Source: an uncultured Saprospiraceae bacterium (GTDB taxonomy: Bacteria; Bacteroidota; Bacteroidia; Chitinophagales; Saprospiraceae). From it: 41,498 nucleotides of DNA. The position numbers and the translations under genes were made by a program. Below are positions 16,846 to 23,344 of this stretch, one piece after another (positions within the stretch are counted from its first letter, which is position 1; every line of letters begins with the position of its first letter). The DNA is taken from NCBI GenBank assembly GCA_938015435.1, contig CALLPN010000044.1, forward strand, positions 1 to 41,498. Reading direction: 5' to 3'. The notes beneath the pieces were generated by a model. The model made no database searches, was not told the origin of the DNA, and saw only the letters and a list, made by a program, of their open reading frames with translations.

Positions 16846-17073
16846 TTACAACGCAGCAAAAACGTCCATTTTCTCTTTCATCCACTTTTCCATTGCACCT
16901 TCCGTATGCATCAATTCCCTCATAGCTGTCATTGCTTTTAGATGCTCTACATCACCTGCGTCAAACATCTCTTTTCCATGCTGCTTGCTCATCGCTGCAA
17001 TCTCATTAAATGTAGTTGCTGTAAATTCTTTATCGCAAGCTCCTCCGAGCTGCTTACATGTCATTGTTTTCAT
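16846..17073 (-). CDS. DUF1059-like small protein
   Basis: I place the start at the ATG at 17073 (MKTMTCKQLGGACDKEF), giving 75 residues. An upstream ATG at 17094 would add seven lysine-rich residues and overlap the end of the sulfurtransferase gene. The pattern CKQLGGACDKEFTATTFNEIA followed by a helical segment with HGKEMFD and LKAMTAMRELM resembles the small DUF1059 family. That family is common in soil and marine bacteria and has no established function. Two cysteines (6 and 13 from the chosen start) could bind metal or form a disulfide. It directly follows the sulfurtransferase gene (10-base gap), so the pair is likely co-transcribed. Confidence 0.75.
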   Translation of the reverse strand: MKTMTCKQLGGACDKEFTATTFNEIAAMSKQHGKEMFDAGDVEHLKAMTAMRELMHTEGAMEKWMKEKMDVFAAL

Positions 17074-17083
17074 AATTTTTTTT

Positions 17084-17917
17084 TTAATTTTCATTTTCTA
17101 TTAACAAACCTTCTTTGGTAGCCCATTCCGTCCATGAGCCATCAAATATCATCTTACGATTATGATTGACTAGATGGTAAGCAAGTAATATAATACATGC
17201 CGTCATTCCTGATCCACAAGTAAATATTAAATTTTGATCACCAATTTCTAAATTTTCAAAGATTTCTTTTAGTTCTTTAACTGGCTTATACTTTCCATTA
17301 TTCAGCACTTCTGTATATGGAAGGTTTATTGAATTTTCTATTTTTCCACTTTTGAGATTCTTTCTGGGTTCTGGTGAGGACCCATCGAATCTACCTCTTG
17401 ACCGTGCATCTATTAACAAAGCATTCTGAGTAACTATATTTTGTTTAATATCAATGTAAGATGTCACAGAATCAATATCAAATATTGCGTCAAAATCACC
17501 TTCATTAAAATCAACATTATAGCTATCAATTACTTTATGGTTATCGTTAATCCATCCTGGTAATCCTCCATCAAGGACCGAGATATTAATATGTCCCATC
17601 GCTCTAAACATCCACCATACACGTGGGCTAGAAAACACTCCACGATTATCATATACGACTATCCGAGAATCTTTGTTAATCCCTAATTTTCTTGATTCTT
17701 TTTCGAATTTATCCGCAGAAAGTAATGTATTCGGAAATTTACTTGACTGGTCACTAAAAATATTTTTGATATCAAATCGCCTTGCTGAAGGAATGATCGA
17801 TCCTACATACTCAGAAGGTGCTTCAGACACAGTAGTACTTAGACTAGTATCTAAAAGTATAACATCATCATTATCGATTTGGCTACAAAGCCATTCTGCG
17901 GAGACTAACACTTCCAT
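17084..17917 (-). CDS. sseA: 3-mercaptopyruvate-type sulfurtransferase (tandem rhodanese)
   Basis: Transfers sulfur from 3-mercaptopyruvate (or thiosulfate) to a thiophilic acceptor via a cysteine persulfide in the cytoplasm. The 277 residues form two rhodanese modules. The inactive N-terminal one (about 1-130) includes LLDTSLS and VVYDNRGVFSSPRVWWMFRAMGH; the catalytic one (about 150-277) includes LIDARSRGRFDG and the active-site loop CGSGMTA with Cys234. The CGSG(V/M)TA loop is typical of mercaptopyruvate sulfurtransferases, whereas thiosulfate enzymes have CRKGVT. The start ATG abuts the stop of the upstream kinase gene (TAA then ATG), so translation is probably coupled. Assignment to MST rather than thiosulfate rhodanese is by this loop only. 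Confidence 0.87.
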   Translation of the reverse strand: MEVLVSAEWLCSQIDNDDVILLDTSLSTTVSEAPSEYVGSIIPSARRFDIKNIFSDQSSKFPNTLLSADKFEKESRKLGINKDSRIVVYDNRGVFSSPRVWWMFRAMGHINISVLDGGLPGWINDNHKVIDSYNVDFNEGDFDAIFDIDSVTSYIDIKQNIVTQNALLIDARSRGRFDGSSPEPRKNLKSGKIENSINLPYTEVLNNGKYKPVKELKEIFENLEIGDQNLIFTCGSGMTACIILLAYHLVNHNRKMIFDGSWTEWATKEGLLIENEN

Positions 17918-18415
17918 TTATTGAAATCTAGTTTTTATGGCATCCAAAGCATCAATCAATCTATCTTCACCTTCTACTATTTGATACTTTATTTCTTCCT
18001 CGTACATATATTTCCTATACATATCAAAAATTTCCATCCTGTTTTCTGGATTTTCTCTTAGTGGATCTTCTTTCCAAGGTATGTCCGGCTTACAGAGTAA
18101 GTGAAGGGCATCTACATTATTATCCATTGCAATCAAATCATTTGGAAGCGACTTGAATTTGTATTGATACCATATCTTGATATTAATATTATTGGTGTCT
18201 ATGATCCACAATCGATCTTCATCTAATTCGTGGATAAGATCATCTATATCATGAGCCATGATAAGTAAATCCTCTTGATCATATTTACCATCTGTCATTT
18301 CTAAATAGATGCGGGGATATTCTTGGATGTACCCAGCATCTAACTTTTTGACTAGATACTCACATAAAGTGGTTTTTCCAGAAGATTCTGGACCATTAAT
18401 AATTACCTTTGACAT
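17918..18415 (-). CDS. NadR-type P-loop kinase (AAA_28), probable nicotinamide riboside kinase
   Basis: 165-residue P-loop protein matching the C-terminal kinase part of NadR. Walker A is GPESSGKT (8-15), followed by QEYPRIYLE (cf. EYARE.. in NadR), WIIDTN in the Walker B region, and the lid segment DIPWKEDPLRENPENR with the family's DIPW and paired arginines. Family knowledge: such domains phosphorylate nicotinamide riboside to NMN in NAD salvage. There is no adenylyltransferase or DNA-binding domain, so it is a stand-alone kinase, as often seen in Bacteroidota. It is the first gene of a minus-strand unit with the sulfurtransferase and DUF1059-like genes. Substrate is inference. Confidence 0.8.
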   Translation of the reverse strand: MSKVIINGPESSGKTTLCEYLVKKLDAGYIQEYPRIYLEMTDGKYDQEDLLIMAHDIDDLIHELDEDRLWIIDTNNINIKIWYQYKFKSLPNDLIAMDNNVDALHLLCKPDIPWKEDPLRENPENRMEIFDMYRKYMYEEEIKYQIVEGEDRLIDALDAIKTRFQ

Positions 18416-18433
18416 AAACTCAATTGATAAATA

Positions 18434-18441
18434 TACGTTTG
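18434..18441 (+). promoter_or_regulatory. Candidate -7 box (TACGTTTG) in divergent promoter
   Basis: Exact TAnnTTTG in the 105-base divergent gap, which would give a leader of about 70 bases before the plus-strand gene at 18521. No convincing -33 TTG at the right distance. Confidence 0.35.
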
Positions 18442-18520
18442 ATAGAAACAGTTTAATATAATCGATAAGATTCGTAAGTAACTAATTTTCTAGCAAATAG
18501 CGATATAATACATAAAGTAG

Positions 18521-19105
18521 ATGCACGATATAGAACCATATTACAAATGGAGAGACTACTATACCTCAGAAAGTGACAATAGATCACCCTTTTATGGCCG
18601 TGTGTATAATGAGTTTCAGTTTACTCAGAAAGTCTACAATTACTTCATTCATCCGCAATGGGATGATTTCGGTTCTCAAACTTTATACGCTAAAGTGACT
18701 TTTGTAGATTACCATGAAGGATACGCTATGATAGAGCTTATCGGCGAGTGGAACGACTGCTTACATAATGATGTTATGTTTCTCAAGCGTGAGCTGATAG
18801 ATTATATGATTAAAGAAGACATCTATAAGTATGTTATCCTTTGCGATAATGTACTTAATTTCCATCCATCAGATGATAGCTACTACGAGGAATGGTACGA
18901 AGATGTATCTGATGAAGGAGGATGGATTGCACTTGTAAATACACAAGATCATGTACTCAAGGATATGGAGCAAGTACGATTACAAAATTATGTCAACATT
19001 GGAATGAATCTAATTGACGTACCTTGGCACGGCAAAAAAGCACCACTACTCTACAAAGAGATAGAACTAAGACTAGCAAATGGAACAAAACAACTCGGAT
19101 ACTAA
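18521..19105 (+). CDS. Conserved-looking hypothetical protein upstream of era
   Basis: 194-residue soluble protein rich in Tyr, Trp and acidic residues (MHDIEPYYKWRDYYTSESD, YYEEWYEDVSDEGGWIAL). No signal peptide or membrane segment. Alternating hydrophobic strands (AKVTFVDYHEGYAMIELIG) and one clear helix (DVMFLKRELIDYMIKED) suggest an α/β fold. Its last 26 bases overlap the start of era in another frame, so the two genes are translationally linked and presumably co-expressed. I believe similar proteins occur beside era in related Bacteroidota, but cannot verify this here. No function assigned. Confidence 0.72.
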   Translation: MHDIEPYYKWRDYYTSESDNRSPFYGRVYNEFQFTQKVYNYFIHPQWDDFGSQTLYAKVTFVDYHEGYAMIELIGEWNDCLHNDVMFLKRELIDYMIKEDIYKYVILCDNVLNFHPSDDSYYEEWYEDVSDEGGWIALVNTQDHVLKDMEQVRLQNYVNIGMNLIDVPWHGKKAPLLYKEIELRLANGTKQLGY

Positions 19106-20003
19106 TCCAGCGGAAGATCATAAATCAGGATTCGTTAATATAATTGGTAATCCCAACGTAGGTAAGTCGACTCTTATGAATGCCATGATTGGTGATAAGC
19201 TATCAATCATCACTAGTAAGCCACAAACGACTAGACACCGTATATTAGGAATCATAAGTGAAGATGAGTATCAAGTAGTATTCTCCGATACTCCAGGAAT
19301 CATCGAGCAGCCGCACTACGGTATGCATGAAAGCATGAATAAGTTTGCTTTTTCAAGCTTTTCTGATGCAGATTTACTTTTACTCGTCATAGATAAGTAT
19401 GAAGACTATGTCGGTGATGAAAAAGTAATCGAGTCGCTTAAAAAGACCAAAATTCCAAAGTTCTTAGTGATCAATAAAACTGATCTTGCTGAACATGGAG
19501 AAATAGGCGACCTAGTAAATGAATGGAAAGAGATCTGTGAATTCGATGAAGTACACACTATCTCAGCGCTCAATAAAGAAGGAACTGATAAGCTACTAAA
19601 AAGGATAGTAATGCGCTTGCCGGTGAATCCTCCTTATTACCCTAAGGATCAAATGAGTGATCGTAGCGAGCGCTTCTTTGTAAGTGAGATCATACGTGAG
19701 AAAATTCTTAAGATCTATAAACAAGAAATTCCTTATAGCTGTGAAGTGATCGTAGATCAATTTATAGATGAAGAAAGAAACGATGAGCCGTTCTCCACTA
19801 TATACGCCTCCATATATGTAGACCGTAAATCTCAAAAGCCAATCGTAATAGGCCGTGGAGGGTCTCAAATCAAGAAATTAGGAATAGCCGCAAGACAAGA
19901 CATCGAAAAATTCTTAGACAGGCATGTTTACCTCGAACTCAAGGTGAAAATAAAAGATGGTTGGAGAAATGATGATCGTGTGTTGAAGCATTTTGGGTAT
20001 TGA
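19080..20003 (+). CDS. era: GTPase Era, 30S ribosome assembly factor
   Basis: Era binds the 3' end of 16S rRNA and checks maturation of the small subunit. GTPase motifs: G1 GNPNVGKS (23-30), G2 region KPQTTRHR (47-54), G3 DTPG (70-73), G4 NKTD (132-135), G5 SALNKEG. The C-terminal KH domain (about 220-307) holds IVIGRGGSQIKKLG, the GxxG RNA-binding loop. Length 307 is normal. The start overlaps the upstream gene by 26 bases; the N-terminal 15 residues precede the conserved GFVNIIG, so a slightly later start cannot be excluded but no better ATG exists. A heptamer repeat starts two bases after its stop. Confidence 0.97.
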   Translation: MEQNNSDTNPAEDHKSGFVNIIGNPNVGKSTLMNAMIGDKLSIITSKPQTTRHRILGIISEDEYQVVFSDTPGIIEQPHYGMHESMNKFAFSSFSDADLLLLVIDKYEDYVGDEKVIESLKKTKIPKFLVINKTDLAEHGEIGDLVNEWKEICEFDEVHTISALNKEGTDKLLKRIVMRLPVNPPYYPKDQMSDRSERFFVSEIIREKILKIYKQEIPYSCEVIVDQFIDEERNDEPFSTIYASIYVDRKSQKPIVIGRGGSQIKKLGIAARQDIEKFLDRHVYLELKVKIKDGWRNDDRVLKHFGY

Positions 20004-20004
20004 T

Positions 20005-20046
20005 CAGTCTATAGTAGGCAGATTTCAGTGGGCAGGTTTCAGCCCT
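20005..20046. repeat. Degenerate CAGnnnn heptamer array
   Basis: Six consecutive heptamers: CAGTCTA, TAGTAGG, CAGATTT, CAGTGGG, CAGGTTT, CAGCCCT. Only the CAG (once TAG) is conserved. The array begins two bases after the era stop. It has the same period and core as the 20175-20307 array, but in the opposite orientation; the unit CAGTCTA occurs in both. Confidence 0.7.
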
Positions 20047-20174
20047 TTTGATAAGCTAGTAGTTTTCTAAATCACATGTTTTTTACATCATTTAAACACA
20101 AAACTCATTCAAAACCAAACAGTTACCCGTTTAACAAACATAATCATACGAATATATGCGTTAAAAACGACTTA

Positions 20175-20307
20175 CTGCTTCCTGCTTCCTGCTTCCTGCT
20201 TCCTGCTAACTGCTTCCTGCTTCCTGCTTCCTGCTAACTGCTTCCTGCTAACTGCTTCCTGCTTCCTGCTTCCTGCTAACTGCTTCCTGCTAACTGTAGA
20301 CTGCTAA
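20175..20307. repeat. CTGnnnn heptamer array (19 units)
   Basis: Nineteen uninterrupted 7-base units: twelve CTGCTTC (A), six CTGCTAA (B) and one CTGTAGA (X), in the order AAAABAAABABAAABABXB. An AAAB-AB block recurs, so higher-order duplication by slippage or unequal crossover is visible. On the other strand the units read CAGGAAG, CAGTTAG and CAGTCTA. No ORF of note is encoded. Confidence 0.95.
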
Positions 20308-20325
20308 CTCCTATATAAAAAACAT

Positions 20326-20333
20326 TACCTTTG
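20326..20333 (+). promoter_or_regulatory. Candidate -7 box of the der promoter (TACCTTTG)
   Basis: Exact TAnnTTTG, identical to the box at 12870, about 64 bases before the der ATG. The -33 position falls in the final heptamer unit (CTG rather than TTG), so the repeat array directly abuts or enters the promoter. Confidence 0.5.
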
Positions 20334-20396
20334 CGCCAGAAATTTAAAGCTGATATGCGAATAATCGCTAGGATCAGACCATAAAAATTTAACTTA

Positions 20397-21707
20397 ATGA
20401 GCAACGTAATAGCTATAGTTGGTAGACCTAACGTAGGTAAATCCACATTTTTTAATCGTATGATTGGCGAAAGAAAGGCCATCATCGATGATTTAAGCGG
20501 TGTCACTCGAGATCGTATTTACGGTTTTAGCAACTGGAACGGAAAGCATTTCACCATAGTAGATACAGGAGGATTCGTCAAGAATTCTGATGATGTATTT
20601 GAGGCTGCAATTAGATCTCAAGTAACGTTAGCTATTGATGAAGCTGAAGCAATCGTATTCCTTGTGGATGTAACCACCGGTATCACTGATCTAGATGAAG
20701 AAGTAGCACGTATGCTTCGTAAGACTAAGAAGCCAGTATTCTTAGCGGTTAATAAAGTAGATAACTCTCAACGTCACTTGCAAGCCAATGAATTTTGGAG
20801 CCTAGGATTTGAAAATACATATTTCATTTCTGCTATTACTGGAGGAGGAACTGGAGAACTTTTAGATGGCGTAGCAGAATTGATGCCTGATGCTCCAGAA
20901 AGTACTATGGAACGTGATATTCCTCGTATCGCCATAGTAGGACAGCCTAATGTAGGAAAATCTTCATTGACTAATGCGCTACTCGGAGAAGAGAGAAACA
21001 TTGTAACAGATATCCCTGGAACGACTAGAGATGCTATACATACAAGATACACCAAGTTTGATAAGGACTTTTATCTTATCGATACTGCCGGACTTCGAAA
21101 GAAGGCCAAAGTACATGAAGATCTAGAATATTACTCCGTAATCCGTGCTGTAAAAGCAATGGATGATACTGATGTGTGTGTACTTATGATCAATGCCGTA
21201 GATGGGTTAGAGGCTCAAGATCTAGCCATCTTAGGACTTATCCAAAGACGTAAAAAAGGTGTAGTTATTTTGGTCAACAAATGGGATTTAGTTAATGATA
21301 AAGAAACTAATTCTGCTCGAGATTTCGAGATTGAACTCAAAAGAAAGATCGCTCCTTTCAATGATATCCCTGTCTTATTTACATCTGTCACTGAGAAACA
21401 ACGTATATTCCAAGCAGTAGACGCAGCACTCGAAGTATGGAAAAATCGTCAGCAGAAGATTACGACTTCTAAGCTTAATGAGATCATGGGTAGAATCATA
21501 GAGCGCACACCACCACCAAATGTAAAAGGAAGAATTATTTCAATTAAGTATATCACTCAATTACCGCTCTTCTACCCTGCGTTTGCTTTCTTTTGTAATC
21601 ACCCTAAGTTAGTACCTGCATCGTACAAAAACTTCCTTGAAAACCAGATGAGAGAAAGGTTCGAGTTTTCAGGTGTACCGATCAGTATATACTTTAGAGA
21701 AAAGTAA
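20397..21707 (+). CDS. der: GTPase Der (EngA), 50S ribosome assembly factor
   Basis: Der has two tandem GTPase domains and a KH-like domain and acts late in large-subunit assembly. Domain 1: GRPNVGKS (9-16), DTGG, NKVD. Domain 2: GQPNVGKSS (about 182-190), DTAGLRKKAKV, NKWD. The C-terminal KH-like part (about 350-436) ends FEFSGVPISIYFREK, the usual Der end. 436 residues is standard. It begins a plus-strand run with rfbC (9-base gap) and rfbD (no gap), so rhamnose genes may be co-transcribed with it. The upstream spacer holds the heptamer arrays. Confidence 0.97.
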   Translation: MSNVIAIVGRPNVGKSTFFNRMIGERKAIIDDLSGVTRDRIYGFSNWNGKHFTIVDTGGFVKNSDDVFEAAIRSQVTLAIDEAEAIVFLVDVTTGITDLDEEVARMLRKTKKPVFLAVNKVDNSQRHLQANEFWSLGFENTYFISAITGGGTGELLDGVAELMPDAPESTMERDIPRIAIVGQPNVGKSSLTNALLGEERNIVTDIPGTTRDAIHTRYTKFDKDFYLIDTAGLRKKAKVHEDLEYYSVIRAVKAMDDTDVCVLMINAVDGLEAQDLAILGLIQRRKKGVVILVNKWDLVNDKETNSARDFEIELKRKIAPFNDIPVLFTSVTEKQRIFQAVDAALEVWKNRQQKITTSKLNEIMGRIIERTPPPNVKGRIISIKYITQLPLFYPAFAFFCNHPKLVPASYKNFLENQMRERFEFSGVPISIYFREK

Positions 21708-21716
21708 ATCGTAGAA

Positions 21717-22268
21717 ATGAAAATTACTACCAATCCTATAGAAGGTGTTTATATTATCGAACCCAATGTATTTGGTGACGATAGAGGCTACTTTATGGAA
21801 TCATATAGTAAATCCGCGCTTGCAGAGCTTGGCATCACCAACGATTTTGTCCAAGATAATGAAGCATACTCCACTAAAGGTGTATTACGAGGATTACACT
21901 ATCAATGTGGCGAAAATGCCCAAGCTAAGTTAGTAAGAGTCATACAAGGAGAAGTCTTGGATGTAATTGTAGATGTAAGACCTGAGAGTAAGACATATGG
22001 GCAGCACTTTGGAATTAGACTAAGTGCTGCTAACAAAAAGCAAATGCTGGTACCTCGTGGTATGGCACATGGTTATATAGTATTAAGCGAGACTGCAATA
22101 TTTGCATATAAATGTGATAATGGGTACAATAAGGAGTCAGAAGGTGGACTACTTTATAATGATCCAAAGATGAAGATAGACTGGATCTTAGATCCTTCAA
22201 CTTTTGTAGTTTCTGAAAAAGATATCATTCTACCCGTGTTTGGAGAACACAAACCCATCAATCTTTAG
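21717..22268 (+). CDS. rfbC: dTDP-4-dehydrorhamnose 3,5-epimerase
   Basis: Third enzyme of dTDP-L-rhamnose synthesis; epimerises C3 and C5 of dTDP-4-keto-6-deoxy-glucose. The 183-residue cupin shows FGDDRGYFMESY (19-30), GVLRGLHYQ with catalytic His61, LVRVIQGEVLDVIVD, the VPRGMAHGY strand and the catalytic Tyr131 region YKCDNGY. Start is the ATG 9 bases after der. It is followed directly by rfbD, giving a two-gene pathway pair. rfbA and rfbB are not in the window. Confidence 0.96.
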   Translation: MKITTNPIEGVYIIEPNVFGDDRGYFMESYSKSALAELGITNDFVQDNEAYSTKGVLRGLHYQCGENAQAKLVRVIQGEVLDVIVDVRPESKTYGQHFGIRLSAANKKQMLVPRGMAHGYIVLSETAIFAYKCDNGYNKESEGGLLYNDPKMKIDWILDPSTFVVSEKDIILPVFGEHKPINL

Positions 22269-23153
22269 ATGGCGGCATTACGAATCATAGTTACTGGAGG
22301 CAATGGCCAACTTGGAATGGAATTTAGAGATCTTAGTGAAAACTCTGAGTATGATTTTGCTTTCCTATCCAGTTCTGATCTTGATATATCGAATCGTACT
22401 TCGGTAATTGATTATTTCAAAAAGAATGAGGCTCACATCATACTCAACTGCGCCGCTTATACCAAAGTCGACCTTGCAGAATCTGAAAAGATGAAAGCTT
22501 ACGATGTCAATTCTAATGGTGTCAAAAATCTATTAGATGCAATGCCTGAAGATTGTATCATGCTACACTACTCTACTGATTATGTGTATCAAGCAAAATC
22601 AGGCATAGCTGTCAGAGAAACTGAACCTACTTCACCATCAAACGTCTATGCCGCTAGTAAGCTAGCCGGTGATCAACATGTAATCAAATCAAAGAAAAAA
22701 GCATTAGTAATTCGTACGTCTTGGGTCTACTCCACCCATGGAAACAACTTTGTAAAAACTATGCTTCGATTAGCCGATAGGCTACCAGAGTTGAAGGTTG
22801 TGAATGACCAAATTGGTTCACCTACTTATGCTAAGGATCTTGCTTTGGTATCCCTGGATATGATTGATAAATTACTTTCATCTAAAGACAACTCTCTCTA
22901 TAACACTGTGTACCATTACTCCAATATGGGTCAGATATCATGGTTTGATTTTGCAAAAGAAATATTTGCTCAATCCAATAAAAGTATGCCTCTCACTGGT
23001 ATCTCTACCGTCGAATATCCTACTCCTGCAAGCAGACCCAGTTGGTCTGTGCTGGACTGTGATCTTATCCAAGACACCTTTGAAGTGGCTATTTTTGATT
23101 GGAAAGCAAGCTTAAAGTCATGTCTCGACAAACTTATTTACCAGGATTTATAA
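22269..23153 (+). CDS. rfbD: dTDP-4-dehydrorhamnose reductase
   Basis: Last step of dTDP-L-rhamnose synthesis, NAD(P)H-dependent reduction at C4. The 294-residue extended SDR has TGGNGQLG (9-16) for dinucleotide binding, HYSTDYVY (100-107), and the catalytic pair Tyr127 and Lys131 in VYAASKLAG. RTSWVYS follows, then NDQIGSPTYA, typical of RmlD. Its ATG follows the rfbC stop immediately (TAG then ATG), so translation is coupled. The product feeds surface polysaccharide or glycoprotein; rhamnose use by T9SS-linked A-LPS is a possibility only. Confidence 0.95.
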   Translation: MAALRIIVTGGNGQLGMEFRDLSENSEYDFAFLSSSDLDISNRTSVIDYFKKNEAHIILNCAAYTKVDLAESEKMKAYDVNSNGVKNLLDAMPEDCIMLHYSTDYVYQAKSGIAVRETEPTSPSNVYAASKLAGDQHVIKSKKKALVIRTSWVYSTHGNNFVKTMLRLADRLPELKVVNDQIGSPTYAKDLALVSLDMIDKLLSSKDNSLYNTVYHYSNMGQISWFDFAKEIFAQSNKSMPLTGISTVEYPTPASRPSWSVLDCDLIQDTFEVAIFDWKASLKSCLDKLIYQDL

Positions 23154-23344
23154 TATAAGTACATTTTCTCTTTCGTGAATTTTCAACTAAGCCATCATAA
23201 CCTGTTGAGCTCTATATCGTCCATTTCGTATGTATCGAAAAGTAACATTGTGTTCAATCAAACACATTCTCACAAATATAATTCAACGATTGACCAGCGT
23301 TATTCGTTTATCTTGTATCTTGATGATAGAATACATATTGTAAC

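Larger units (their letters stand above)
20004..20396. other. era-der spacer carrying opposed heptamer arrays
   Basis: About 390 bases without a gene. It holds a short degenerate CAG-heptamer array at 20005-20046, about 130 bases of unique AT-rich DNA, a long CTG-heptamer array at 20175-20307, and a candidate der promoter at 20326. Confidence 0.8.

Noticed and set aside
17074..17094. Upstream ATG of the DUF1059-like gene (KIKKKI extension)
   Set aside because: Overlaps the sulfurtransferase end and adds only lysine-rich residues; the ATG at 17073 fits the family start.
20175..20307. Heptamer array as a CRISPR
   Set aside because: Period is 7 with no spacers, so it is a tandem repeat, not a CRISPR array.
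20276..20506. Minus-strand 76-codon ORF at the der start
   Set aside because: Spans the repeat and the antisense of der; no independent support.
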